From Caenimonas sedimenti (GTDB lineage: Bacteria > Pseudomonadota > Gammaproteobacteria > Burkholderiales > Burkholderiaceae_C), in the NCBI RefSeq assembly GCF_007833165.1, contig NZ_VOBQ01000001.1:62001-126000 (forward strand): a stretch of DNA of 64,000 nt, given 5' to 3'. This document shows positions 19,240 to 29,542 of this stretch, one piece after another (position 1 is the stretch's first letter; each line of letters starts with the position of its first letter). The translations under genes were made by a program, and so were the position numbers. The notes under the pieces were generated by a model. The model had not been told where the DNA came from and made no database searches. It saw only the letters and a program-made list of their open reading frames with translations.

Positions 19240-19722
19240 ATGACCGACGCCGAACCCAGCCCCGAACCCGTGCACGAACCCCGCCTTTGGCGCGACGACG
19301 GCTGGACCGCCAGCGTGCAGAAGAACGAGGACGACGATGGCTGGGCCGTCGCGATGACGCCCGATGGCCAGGTGGAGCCGGCGCTGGTGGGGCCCTGGAC
19401 CATGGGACGGGACAAGAAGAACCCGAAGCCGCTGGATGCTCCCGCCTTCCACACGCTGGTGAAGACGGCCACCGAGTTCGTGCGCCGCCACCAGCAGCAG
19501 TTGCATGCCGCACTGCACCAGCGCATCGCCATCGACCACGAAGGCAACCGGGTCGAGGTGGCTCTCGACATCGAGCCGGACGACGAGAACCCGTCGGCCA
19601 AGCTGAGCGCTTTCGACTCAGCGGGCAGCTTGCTGGCTGAAGTCCGTGTCCCGCCGTCGTTCAAGCTGACGCGCGCGAGCGCCACGGCCTGGGCGGCCGG
19701 CGGCTTCGGTCCAAGACCCTAG
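19240..19722 (+). CDS. Conserved hypothetical protein (160 aa)
   Basis: This soluble acidic protein has an N-terminal LWRDDGWTASVQKNEDDDGW stretch, a helical middle (FVRRHQQQLHAALHQRIAI) and beta-strand-like C-terminus. It has no signal peptide. It is divergent from the kinase gene; TACAAT at 19205-19210 may be its -10. Its end overlaps the convergent Bug receptor gene by four bases. I cannot assign a function. Confidence 0.7.
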   Translation: MTDAEPSPEPVHEPRLWRDDGWTASVQKNEDDDGWAVAMTPDGQVEPALVGPWTMGRDKKNPKPLDAPAFHTLVKTATEFVRRHQQQLHAALHQRIAIDHEGNRVEVALDIEPDDENPSAKLSAFDSAGSLLAEVRVPPSFKLTRASATAWAAGGFGPRP

Positions 19723-20699
19723 TCCCAGGTCGCGCCCGTCTTCGCGACGATCGGCGCCCATTTGCGCGATTCGAGATAGATCAGGGCGGTGAGCGCCTCG
19801 ACCGAAGACGACGCCGTGTCGATGCCGAGCTTGGAAAACTGCTGGCGCACCTGCACGTGATTGATCGCCCGGGCAAGCTCACGGTTCAGCGCGGAGACGA
19901 CGTCGCCCGGGACGCCGCGCGCGGTGAAGAGTGCGAAGAAGGCCTTCACATCGAACCCCGGCACACCGGACTCGCCCATGGTCGGCACATCGGGCAGCAG
20001 CGGCGAACGCCTCGCTGACGTGACCGCCAGGGCGCGCAATTTGCCCGCGCGCACGAACTCGATCACGCCCGGCAGGTTGGCCAGCATCACCGGGACCCGG
20101 CCGCCCATCACGTCTTGCAGCGCCGGCGCGTCCCCGCGATACGGGACGTGGCGCATCTTCACTTTCATCGCGTCCGTCATCATCTCGGCCGCGAGATGCA
20201 CCGAGGTGCCGGCGCCCGGCGTCGCATAGGTCACGTCGCCCGCCCGGGCCATGTCGGCCAGGCCCTTCAGGTCGCGCACGGGCACGTCGGGATTCACCAC
20301 GACGATGTTCGGCACGCTGCCCACCAGCGTGATCGGCTGGACGTCGCGGGTCACGTCATACGGCAGCCGCTTGGTCAGCAAGGGGTTGATCGCGAACGAG
20401 TTCATCGCGGTGATGCCGATGGTGGTGCCGTCGCGCGCCGCCTTCAGCACCCAGTCGACACCGATGTTGCCGCCCGCGCCCGCGCGGTTCTCCACGAGCA
20501 CGGTGGCGCCGCTCAGCTCCTGCAGCTTCTGCGCGATGGCACGGGCCTGGAGGTCGGTGGTCCCGCCCGCGGGATACGGAACGACCAGGTGGATCGGCTT
20601 GCCCGGCAAGGCGCCCTGCGCCCAGGCAGGCAGCGAGGCGCCAAGCACGGCGGCGCCCAGGAGCCGCCGGCGCGCGATGGGGATCAGGTTGGCATTCAT
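19719..20699 (-). CDS. Bug/TctC-family periplasmic solute receptor
   Basis: This 326-residue receptor has a twin-Arg-containing signal region (RRRLLGAAVLGASLPAWAQG). Family motifs are IHLVVPYPAGGTTDLQARAI, VENRAGAGGNIGVD and HVPYRGDAPALQDVMGGRV. The start is ATG at 20699, with GGAGA eight bases upstream; a TTG two codons earlier is less likely. It is divergent from the DECR-like/acyl-CoA ligase operon across a 148-base gap with duplicated operator-like repeats, so receptor and enzymes may be co-regulated. Confidence 0.92.
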   Translation of the reverse strand: MNANLIPIARRRLLGAAVLGASLPAWAQGALPGKPIHLVVPYPAGGTTDLQARAIAQKLQELSGATVLVENRAGAGGNIGVDWVLKAARDGTTIGITAMNSFAINPLLTKRLPYDVTRDVQPITLVGSVPNIVVVNPDVPVRDLKGLADMARAGDVTYATPGAGTSVHLAAEMMTDAMKVKMRHVPYRGDAPALQDVMGGRVPVMLANLPGVIEFVRAGKLRALAVTSARRSPLLPDVPTMGESGVPGFDVKAFFALFTARGVPGDVVSALNRELARAINHVQVRQQFSKLGIDTASSSVEALTALIYLESRKWAPIVAKTGATWD

Positions 20700-20746
20700 C
20701 GGCAATCTCCGGGTTGGGCGGCGGGAACAGGTGCCGCGTTACTTGT

Positions 20747-20834
20747 ATCTTAACGATGATCAGTTATGATTCAAGCCGTCGGACTCAGGGGATACCCTAG
20801 AGTTTCGCGATTTGATCTTAACGTTGGTCAGTTA
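20747..20834. promoter_or_regulatory. Two 20-bp operator-like repeats in the divergent promoter region
   Basis: ATCTTAACGATGATCAGTTA (20747-20766) and ATCTTAACGTTGGTCAGTTA (20815-20834) agree at 18 of 20 positions and start 68 bases apart. Each holds TTAAC...GTTA as near-inverted arms, TetR-like in style. They flank the divergent start region; the second ends 13 bases before the DECR-like ATG and overlaps no coding sequence. The TetR gene at 24726-25346 is the nearest candidate regulator. Confidence 0.55.
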
Positions 20835-20847
20835 ATTGGAGACAAGC

Positions 20848-21717
20848 ATGTTCAAGGACGGCCTGCTGGCTTGCAAGCGCATCCTGGTGACCGGCGGCGG
20901 TTCGGGCCTGGGGCGCGAGATCGCGGAACGCTACCTGGCGTTGGGGGCGCACCTGTACATCTGTGGCCGCCGCCAAGCGGTGCTCGATGAGGCCGCGGCG
21001 GAGCTGGTGGCGGCGCACGGCGGCAGCGTCAAGACCTTCGCCCTCGACATCCGCGACGCCGCCGAAGTGCAGGCGATGGTCGATGCGATCTGGGCCGACG
21101 GCGGAGCGCTCGATGGCCTGGTCAACAACGCCGCGGGGAATTTCGTGAGCCGCACGCAGGACTTGTCGCCGCGCGGCTTCGATGCAGTCGCCAACATCGT
21201 CCTGCACGGCACCTTCTACGTCACCCAGGCAGTGGGCAAGCGCTGGATCGCTGGCAAGCATCCGGGCTCGGTGATCTCCATCGTGGTCACCTGGGTGCGC
21301 ACCGGCGCGCCCTTCGTGGTGCCCTCGGCGATGTCCAAGGCGGGCGTCGATGTCATGACCAAGTCACTCGCGGTCGAGTGGGGCCCCTACGGCATCCGCC
21401 TGAACGCGATCGCGCCCGGCATCTTCCCGACGGAGGGTGCCAACAAGCGCCTCAGTCCCACCCAGGAGTGGAAGGACGGCGTCGTGCGCAATCCGATGAA
21501 CCGGGTCGGGCGCATGAGCGAACTGCAGAACCTCGCCGTCTTCCTCATGGCGGATGGGGTGGAGTGGCTCACCGGCGAAACCATCGCGATCGACGGTGCC
21601 GGCCACTACCAGAACGGTGCCTCCTTCACCGACTTGGCCGACCTCACCGACGAGCAATGGGCCGCCATGCGCGAAGCCATCCGCAGAAAAGACGAAAAAG
21701 ACAAGGCGCTGGAGTAG
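20848..21717 (+). CDS. SDR of the 2,4-dienoyl-CoA reductase (DECR) type
   Basis: This 289-residue short-chain dehydrogenase has the cofactor loop TGGGSGLG (residues 15-22) and NNAAG. At the usual YxxxK site the sequence is SAMSK (160-164), so the Tyr is absent. This is typical of the DECR/trans-enoyl-CoA reductase branch, which conserves the SxxxK form. VEWGPYGIRLNAIAPG also fits. It likely reduces an unsaturated acyl-CoA with NADPH. The start is ATG 20848 with GGAGA upstream. Confidence 0.85.
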   Translation: MFKDGLLACKRILVTGGGSGLGREIAERYLALGAHLYICGRRQAVLDEAAAELVAAHGGSVKTFALDIRDAAEVQAMVDAIWADGGALDGLVNNAAGNFVSRTQDLSPRGFDAVANIVLHGTFYVTQAVGKRWIAGKHPGSVISIVVTWVRTGAPFVVPSAMSKAGVDVMTKSLAVEWGPYGIRLNAIAPGIFPTEGANKRLSPTQEWKDGVVRNPMNRVGRMSELQNLAVFLMADGVEWLTGETIAIDGAGHYQNGASFTDLADLTDEQWAAMREAIRRKDEKDKALE

Positions 21718-21720
21718 ACG

Positions 21721-23243
<1,523 letters not shown>

Positions 23244-23247
<4 letters not shown>

Positions 23248-24635
23248 ACAGCATCGATGCCCTGCTGCGGCCGAGCAGCGTCGCGATCGTCGGCGCCTCC
23301 AACGACGTCAACAAGATCGGGGGCCGCCCCATCGGCTACATGCGCAGCCATGGCTTCGCGGGCGAGCTCTACCCGGTCAGCCAGCGCGGCGATCCGGTGC
23401 AGGGCATCCGTTCCTACCGCTCGCTCGACGACCTGCCGCAAGCCCCGGACTCCGTGATCCTGTCGGTGCCGGCCACGTCGGCGCTGGAGCAGATCCGCGC
23501 CTGCGTTCGCGTCGGCGCGCGCGGCGCCGTCCTGTTCTCCTCCGGCTTCGGCGAGATGGGCAGGGACGGCGTGCGCGCGCAGGCGCAGCTCGCCGAGGAG
23601 GCCCGCGCCGGGGGCTTGCGGCTGCTCGGGCCCAACACCATAGGCACCGCCAACTTCGGCTGCGGCGCGGTCCTCACCTTCGCCTCGATCTACCAGGAAT
23701 ACGCTCCGCAGGATGGGCCGGCCGCCATCATTTCGCAAAGCGGCGCGATCGGCGCGTCGGCGTACTCGCTGCTGCGCGAGAACGGCATCGGTGTGCGCTA
23801 CGTCTGCGCCACGGGCAACCAGGCGGACGTCGAGGTGAGCGAACTCGTGGCCTGCGTCGTCGATGACCCGCAGGTCCGCATCGTGCTGCTGTACCTGGAG
23901 GAAGTGCGTGACCCGCGCAAGCTCTCGGGCGCGCTGGCGGCGGCGCGCGCGCGTGGCGTGCCGGTGCTCGTGCTCGCTTCGGCCCGCACCGCCGGGGGCG
24001 CGCGCATGGCGGCTTTCCACACCGGCTCGGCCGGCATGACCGACCCCGCGCTCGCGCAATTGTTCGCGGCGCAGGGCTGCCGCGTCGCGTCCAGCCTGAC
24101 CGAGCTCAGTGCCAGCGTGCCGCTGTACCTGCTCGAAGGCACCACGAGTGCGGCTCCGCTGCGCGTCGGTCTGGTCAGCAACAGCGGTGCCTCCTGCGTG
24201 CTGGCGGCCGATGCGTGCGATGCCCAGGGGCTGCGCCTGGCCGACTTCAACGCCGCCACGCGCGCGCAGCTGGACGTGCTGCTGCCGGCGTTCTCGCGCA
24301 GCCGCAACCCCGTGGACCTCACGGCGATGCTGCTGGCCGACAGCGCGATGCTCGGCCGCTCCGTCGCCACCGTGCTGGGTGACCCGGGCTGCGACGCCCT
24401 GGCCCTCAGCCTGCTGGCGGTGGCGGGCGCGGGCTACGACGTGGAGCGCTTCGCCGCCGACACGGCCAGTGCGCTGCGGGCGCAGCCCAAGCCGGCCGCC
24501 TTCAGCTCCCCGCACGCGCGCGTGCGCGCGGCCTTCGCGGCCGAAGGCCTGGCGGTCTTCATGAGTGAGGCCGATGCGGTCGCCGCCCTCAACGAGCACC
24601 ACCAGCACCGGCGGCAGGCCGCCGCGCTGGCTTGA
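23244..24635 (+). CDS. CoA-binding, ADP-forming acyl-CoA synthetase alpha-like protein
   Basis: This 463-residue protein has a CoA-binding Rossmann domain (SSVAIVGASNDVNKIGGRPI), then a succinyl-CoA-ligase-like region with ISQSGAIGASAY and the probable phosphohistidine loop FHTGSAGMTDP. The ATP-grasp (beta) domain found in full-length ADP-forming acetyl-CoA synthetases is missing, so it needs a partner or has another role such as CoA-ester cleavage. It is coupled to the AMP-forming ligase by an ATGA overlap, an unusual pairing of two CoA-ligase types. Confidence 0.82.
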
Positions 24636-24645
24636 AGCCATGGGT

Positions 24646-24724
24646 GTCATTGCGGGCTCGACCCGCAATCCATGGAGGAGCGATGCCGCGCCACGGTGGA
24701 TCCCGGATCGAGTCCGGGATGACA
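24646..24724. repeat. Bipartite palindromic repeat, copy A
   Basis: Two hairpin arms, GTCATTGCGGGCTCGACCCG and ATCCCGGATCGAGTCCGGGA, end in TGTCAT/ATGACA and surround a 20-base variable core. The element fills the gap between two convergent genes and could act as a bidirectional terminator. The same two arms occur, in the opposite order, at 39900-39963. Confidence 0.85.
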
Positions 24725-24725
24725 A

Positions 24726-25346
24726 CTAATGCACCATCCCGTTCAGGAAGATCTGGAAGATCTGGCGGGAAACGCCTTCGGGGTCCTTGCGCAGCACGTA
24801 GCTCGGCGTGTTCTGCGGGCTGGTCATGATGTGGGCCAGCCCATGGCAAGCCGTCCAGGCGGCCAGCGTCGCCTCGCGCCGCCGGTCCATCGAACCGTCG
24901 CTTTCCAACAGGAAGTCAGCCACCGCCGTCTCGAGCAGGCTGTACGAGCGGATCGCGGCGTCGTTCAGTTCGGGGTGGGCTGCCTTGTCCGGAATCTCCG
25001 GGCCGTGCATCAGGTGGAAGAGGGCGGGGTGCGCCCGCGCGAAGGCCACATAGGCCAGCAGGACCGCCATCAGCCGGTCGTGCGGGGTGCGCATGTCCTT
25101 CAGCGCGGCCATGCGCTGTTCGAACAGCATGCGGAAGCCCAGCGCCGCGATCGCCGCCAGCAGGCCCGTCTTGCCTTCGAAGTGGTGCAGGGGCGCCGTC
25201 TGCGTGACGCCGATCCGCCGTGCGATCTCGCGCATGGTGAGCGCCGCCAGGCCCTCGCTTTCCACGATCGCCAGTCCCTCCGAGACGAGCTCCTCGCGCA
25301 GGTTGCCGTGGTGGTAGCTCTTCGTCGGCGGCTTTCTCGATGGCAT
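24726..25346 (-). CDS. TetR-family regulator
   Basis: This 206-residue TetR protein has an N-terminal helix-turn-helix (SYHHGNLREELVSEGLAIVE, LTMREIARRIGVTQTAPLHHF) and a helical WHG-type ligand domain. It lies convergent to the acyl-CoA ligase group and just downstream of a LysR gene on the same strand (32 bases). GGGAG lies before its ATG. Its leader contains GTTAACAT, matching half of the repeats at 20747-20834, consistent with autoregulation and control of that operon. Confidence 0.88.
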   Translation of the reverse strand: MPSRKPPTKSYHHGNLREELVSEGLAIVESEGLAALTMREIARRIGVTQTAPLHHFEGKTGLLAAIAALGFRMLFEQRMAALKDMRTPHDRLMAVLLAYVAFARAHPALFHLMHGPEIPDKAAHPELNDAAIRSYSLLETAVADFLLESDGSMDRRREATLAAWTACHGLAHIMTSPQNTPSYVLRKDPEGVSRQIFQIFLNGMVH

Positions 25347-25378
25347 CTCCCGCAGATGTTAACAGTGCAAAGATCCCG

Positions 25379-26278
25379 TCACGGCGTCGCCTTGAAATGA
25401 GAAAGCAGCAAGTCGACGAGGGACCGCGCATACGCCGGCAGGGTTTCCAGCTCCCGCACCACGATATGGCGCTCACGCACCCGCCACGCGTCGGTCAGTT
25501 CGATCTGCGCCAGCTTCAGCGGCTCGAGGTTGCGCCGCGCCGCGCTCTCGGGAACGATCGCGACGCCGACCCCGCTGCCGACCATCCGGCACATCGCGTC
25601 GAAGCTCGACAGCTGGATGCGCAGCTTCATGGGCCGGCCCAGCTGCTCCGCGCGCTGCTCCAGGAAGCTCTGCAGCGTGCTGCCGTGGTGCATGCCGACG
25701 ATGTCCTCGTCCAGCGTGTCCGCCAGGGCGACGCGCTTGCGGCGCGCGAAACGGTGGCCGCGGGCCGTGACCAGCACCAGCCGGTCGGTGCTGAAGTGGA
25801 TGGATTGCAGGCCCAGCGTGTCGATGGCGCCGGCGACGATGCCGAGATCGGCCCGGCCGTCGAGCACGCCGCGCGGAATGTCGGCGTTCGGTTTTTCCTG
25901 AAGGTCGACGTTGACGCGCGGATTCGCCGCCAGGAAGCCGGGCAGGATCTCGGGCAGGAAATCGGTCACCGCCGTCGTGTTGGCGAACACGCGGACGTGT
26001 CCGCGCAATCCGCCGCCGTAGTCGTGCAGGTCGCGCCGCAACTGGTCGGCCTGGCGCAGCACCTCGCGGGCGTGGTGCAGGAAGGCCTCACCGGGCGGCG
26101 TCAGGCGCACGCCGCGCGCCTCACGGTAGAGCAGCGGCAGCCCCGCCTGGGTTTCCAGCGCCTTGATGCGCGCACTCGCCGCCGCCAGCGACAAGTGCTG
26201 GCGCGCCGCGGCGCGGGTGAGGTTGCGCTCCTCGGCGGTGAGCACGAACAGGCGCAGGTCGATCAGGTCGAAGTGCAT
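25379..26278 (-). CDS. LysR-family regulator of the adjacent itaconate-like operon
   Basis: This 299-residue LTTR has an N-terminal winged helix (EERNLTRAAARQHLSLAAAS) and a C-terminal effector domain. It is divergent from the hydratase gene at 26368, with a perfect 10-bp inverted repeat between them. The known Pseudomonas aeruginosa itaconate degradation cluster likewise has a divergent LysR beside the hydratase gene. It probably senses itaconate or a related C5 dicarboxylate/CoA ester (inference). Confidence 0.9.
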   Translation of the reverse strand: MHFDLIDLRLFVLTAEERNLTRAAARQHLSLAAASARIKALETQAGLPLLYREARGVRLTPPGEAFLHHAREVLRQADQLRRDLHDYGGGLRGHVRVFANTTAVTDFLPEILPGFLAANPRVNVDLQEKPNADIPRGVLDGRADLGIVAGAIDTLGLQSIHFSTDRLVLVTARGHRFARRKRVALADTLDEDIVGMHHGSTLQSFLEQRAEQLGRPMKLRIQLSSFDAMCRMVGSGVGVAIVPESAARRNLEPLKLAQIELTDAWRVRERHIVVRELETLPAYARSLVDLLLSHFKATP

Positions 26279-26290
26279 GGCGGGCCGGTG

Positions 26291-26315
26291 CAGCCTTCGG
26301 CGATTCCGAAGGCTG
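26291..26315. promoter_or_regulatory. Perfect 10-bp inverted repeat between LysR and hydratase genes
   Basis: CAGCCTTCGG-CGATT-CCGAAGGCTG is a flawless palindrome with a 5-base spacer, 13 bases from the LysR start and 53 bases before the hydratase ATG. It is a strong candidate for the LysR recognition site. A transcript-end hairpin is unlikely, because the genes diverge from here. Confidence 0.6.
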
Positions 26316-26367
26316 ACTTTTGCATTGGCGCATTGTGCCGCAGGCCCGATCGCGCGACGATACGCCC

Positions 26368-27228
26368 ATGAGCGATACCTCTCTGGCCGCCTTGCAGGAC
26401 TGGATCGGCCGCACCGAGACGGTCACCGACGACATCACGGCCGCGCCCGTGCGCGCATTGGCCGCTACCCTGGACCGGGAGGACGCGCCGCCGCGCGCCG
26501 GCACGGAGCTGCCGCCGCTGTGGCATTGGCTCTACTTCCTGCCGGTGCACGCCGCCAGCGAAATCGGACCGGACGGCCATGCGAAGCGCGGCGGGTTCCT
26601 GCCGCCCGTACCCTTGCCGAGGCGCATGTGGGCTGGCGGCAGGTTGCAGTGGGAAGCCGCGAACCCGCTGCGCGTGGGCGATGCCGTGCGCCGCATCTCG
26701 TGCATCGCCTCGGTCGCGCACAAGAGCGGGCGCAGCGGGGAACTGGTCTTCGTCACGGTGCGCCACGAGGTCCACAACGCCGCGGGACTGGCGCTGACCG
26801 AAGAGCATGACATCGTCTACCGCGCGGCCCCGCAGCCCGGTGAGGCGCCGCCCGCACCCGTGGCCGCGCCCTCCGCCGCCGCCTGGCAGCGCCAACTGAC
26901 GCCCGACGAAGTGCTCCTGTTCCGCTATTCCGCGCTGACCTTCAACGGCCATCGCATCCACTACGACCGTTCGTACGTGACCGAGGTCGAGGGTTACCCG
27001 GGCCTGGTCGTCCATGGCCCCCTGATCGCGACCTTGCTGCTGGACCTGTTGCGGCGGCAGGCGCCTGCCGCGCGCGTCCGCCGCTTCGAATTCAAGGCCT
27101 TGCGGCCCACGTTCGACGGCCGGCCCCTGCGCGTGAACGGCCTGCGCGATGGCATGGGTGTGCAGCTCTGGGCCCAGGACCATGAAGGCTGGCTGACGAT
27201 GAAGGCCAGTGCGGAGATCGAAGAATGA
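26368..27228 (+). CDS. MaoC/FAS1-like acyl-CoA hydratase (itaconyl-CoA/mesaconyl-CoA hydratase-like)
   Basis: This 286-residue double-hotdog hydratase has an N-terminal FAS1-type dehydratase half (ELPPLWHWLYFLP, GGFLPPVPLPRRMWAGG) and a C-terminal half with YSALTFNGHRIHYDRSYVT, the hydratase catalytic region. Members hydrate itaconyl-CoA or mesaconyl-CoA to citramalyl-/methylmalyl-CoA. It opens the operon that also holds CoA-transferases and a CitE-type lyase, supporting an Ich-like role. It overlaps the next gene by four bases. Confidence 0.85.
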   Translation: MSDTSLAALQDWIGRTETVTDDITAAPVRALAATLDREDAPPRAGTELPPLWHWLYFLPVHAASEIGPDGHAKRGGFLPPVPLPRRMWAGGRLQWEAANPLRVGDAVRRISCIASVAHKSGRSGELVFVTVRHEVHNAAGLALTEEHDIVYRAAPQPGEAPPAPVAAPSAAAWQRQLTPDEVLLFRYSALTFNGHRIHYDRSYVTEVEGYPGLVVHGPLIATLLLDLLRRQAPAARVRRFEFKALRPTFDGRPLRVNGLRDGMGVQLWAQDHEGWLTMKASAEIEE

Positions 27229-28385
27229 AACACGAAAACGACAAGTATCAGGACATCCGCGATGCGGTGCGTGCCCTTTGCGCCGAGTTCCCCGATGAGT
27301 ACCACCGCAAGGTCGACGAGGTGCGCGGCTACCCCGAAGCCTTCGTCGATGCCTTGACGAAGGCCGGCTGGCTGGCCGCGCTGATCCCGCAGGAGTACGG
27401 CGGTTCGGGCCTGGGCCTGGCCGAGGCTTCCGTGATCATGGAGGAGATCAACCGCTCGGGCGGCAACTCCGGCGCCTGCCACGGCCAGATGTACAACATG
27501 GGCACGCTGCTGCGCCATGGTTCGCCGGCCCAGAAGCACAAGTTCCTGCCGAAGATCGCCACCGGCGAATGGCGGCTGCAGTCCATGGGCGTGACGGAGC
27601 CCAGCACCGGCACCGACACCACGAAGATCAAGACCACGGCCGTGAAGAAGGGCGACCGCTACGTCGTCAATGGCCAGAAGGTCTGGATCTCGCGCATCCA
27701 GCATTCGGACTTCATGATCCTGCTCGCGCGCACCACGGCACTGGCCGACGTGAAGAAGAAGTCCGAGGGCATGTCGATCTTCATGGTGGACCTGCGCGAG
27801 GCCGAGCAGTCGGGCATGACGGTGCGGCCCATCCCCAACATGGTCAACCACGAGACCAACGAGCTGTTCTTCGAGAACCTGGAGATTCCGGCGGAGAACC
27901 TGATCGGCGAGGAAGGCCAGGGCTTCAAGTACATCCTGGACGGGCTGAACGCGGAGCGCACGCTGATCGCCGCCGAATGCATCGGCGACGGCTACTGGTT
28001 CATCGACCGGGTGACGAACTACGTGAAGGACCGGGTGGTGTTCGGCCGGCCCATCGGCCAGAACCAGGGTGTGCAGTTTCCCATAGCAGAAGCGCACATC
28101 GAGATCGAGGCAGCGAACCTGATGCGCTGGGAGGCCTGCCGGCGCTTCGACGCGCATGAACCCTGCGGCGCGCAGGCCAACATGGCCAAGTACCTGGCAG
28201 CCAAGGCGAGCTGGGAGGCGGCCAACGCCTGCATCCAGTTCCATGGCGGCTTCGGCTTCGCCTGCGAATACGATGTGGAGCGCAAGTTCCGCGAGACGCG
28301 CCTGTACCAGGTGGCGCCGATCTCGACCAACCTCATCCTTTCCTATGTGGCCGAGCACGTGCTCGGGCTGCCGCGGTCCTTTTGA
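27225..28385 (+). CDS. Acyl-CoA dehydrogenase
   Basis: This 386-residue FAD enzyme has ALIPQEYGGSGLGLAEASVI, MGVTEPSTGTDTTKIKT (FAD/substrate signature) and a C-terminal dimer region. The usual C-terminal catalytic Glu position reads LYQVA, but a Glu is present on the alternative helix (LNAERTLIAAE), as in isovaleryl-/long-chain types. An acyl-CoA dehydrogenase sits at the equivalent place in the known itaconate cluster. Methylsuccinyl-CoA is a plausible substrate, giving mesaconyl-CoA (inference). Confidence 0.92.
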   Translation: MKHENDKYQDIRDAVRALCAEFPDEYHRKVDEVRGYPEAFVDALTKAGWLAALIPQEYGGSGLGLAEASVIMEEINRSGGNSGACHGQMYNMGTLLRHGSPAQKHKFLPKIATGEWRLQSMGVTEPSTGTDTTKIKTTAVKKGDRYVVNGQKVWISRIQHSDFMILLARTTALADVKKKSEGMSIFMVDLREAEQSGMTVRPIPNMVNHETNELFFENLEIPAENLIGEEGQGFKYILDGLNAERTLIAAECIGDGYWFIDRVTNYVKDRVVFGRPIGQNQGVQFPIAEAHIEIEAANLMRWEACRRFDAHEPCGAQANMAKYLAAKASWEAANACIQFHGGFGFACEYDVERKFRETRLYQVAPISTNLILSYVAEHVLGLPRSF

Positions 28386-28387
28386 TC

Positions 28388-29542
28388 ATGACCCGCCCCC
28401 TCGACGGAATCACCGTGGTGTCGCTGGAACACGCGATCGCCGCGCCCTTCTGCACCCGCCAGCTGGCCGACCTGGGCGCGCGCGTCATCAAGGTCGAGCG
28501 CCCGGGCGCCGGCGACTTTGCCCGGGCCTACGACACCCGGGCGCGCGGCCTGTCCTCGCATTTCGTCTGGACCAACCGCTCCAAGGAGAGCCTGGCCCTC
28601 GATCTGAAGGATGAAGCCTCGCTCGTCGCGCTGAAGGCGCTGGTGGCGAAAGCCGATGTGCTGGTGCAGAACCTGGCGCCGGGTGCCGCGGCCCGCATGG
28701 GGCTGTCGTACGAGGCGCTGCGCGAAGTGCATCCGCGGCTCATCGTCTGCGACATCTCCGGCTACGGCGACGATGGTCCCTACCGCGACAAGAAGGCCTA
28801 CGACCTGCTGATCCAGGCCGAGGCCGGCGTGCTGTCCGTGACCGGCACGCCGGACACGCCTTCCAAGGCCGGCAACTCGATGGCGGACATCGCCGCGGGC
28901 ATGTATGCCTACAGCTCCGTCCTGGCCGCGCTGATGCAGCGCGCGCGCACGGGCGAAGGCAGCCACATCGATGTCTCCATGCTCGAGTCGCTCGGCGAGT
29001 GGATGAGCTTTCCGCTCTACTACGCGTACGACGGCGCGCCGCCGCCGCCGCGCACCGGCGCATCGCATGCCAGCATCTATCCGTATGGGCCGTTCGCCAC
29101 GCGCGACGGGGCCGTGATCCTGGGTGTGCAGAACGAGCGGGAATGGGCGGCCTTCTGCGACAAGGTGCTGGGCGACGCGCAGCTGGCCAGCGATCCTCGC
29201 TTCCAGTCCAACGCGCGCCGGAACGAGAACCGGGCGGCGCTGCAGGCGGAGATTCTCCAAGTCTTCGGTACGCTGGCCACCCCTGAAGTCGAGCGCCGCC
29301 TCGACGAAGCTCAGGTCGCCAACGCGCGCATGAACGACATGGCGGGCCTGTGGGCCCATCCGCAACTGAAGGCGCGCGCGCGCTGGCGCGAAGTCGAAAC
29401 GCCCGCCGGGCCCATCCCGGCGTTGTTGCCGCCGGGGCGCAACAGCGCCTTCGACTACCGCATGGATGCCGTGCCGGCGGTCGGCGAACACACGCAGGCG
29501 ATCCTGCAAGAACTCGGCATCGAACTGGAGCAGCCATCATGA
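28388..29542 (+). CDS. CaiB/BaiF-type (class III) CoA-transferase
   Basis: This 384-residue class III CoA-transferase has the N-terminal LEHAIAAPFCTRQLADLGAR and VIKVERPGAGDFARAYDTRA. The nucleophilic Asp region DLLIQAEAGVLSVTGTP is present. It moves CoA between dicarboxylates, for example succinyl-CoA to itaconate, or between the carboxyl groups of mesaconyl-CoA. The start is ATG 28388, two bases after the previous stop; a TTG two codons earlier is possible. It overlaps the MmgE/PrpD gene by four bases. Confidence 0.92.
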   Translation: MTRPLDGITVVSLEHAIAAPFCTRQLADLGARVIKVERPGAGDFARAYDTRARGLSSHFVWTNRSKESLALDLKDEASLVALKALVAKADVLVQNLAPGAAARMGLSYEALREVHPRLIVCDISGYGDDGPYRDKKAYDLLIQAEAGVLSVTGTPDTPSKAGNSMADIAAGMYAYSSVLAALMQRARTGEGSHIDVSMLESLGEWMSFPLYYAYDGAPPPPRTGASHASIYPYGPFATRDGAVILGVQNEREWAAFCDKVLGDAQLASDPRFQSNARRNENRAALQAEILQVFGTLATPEVERRLDEAQVANARMNDMAGLWAHPQLKARARWREVETPAGPIPALLPPGRNSAFDYRMDAVPAVGEHTQAILQELGIELEQPS

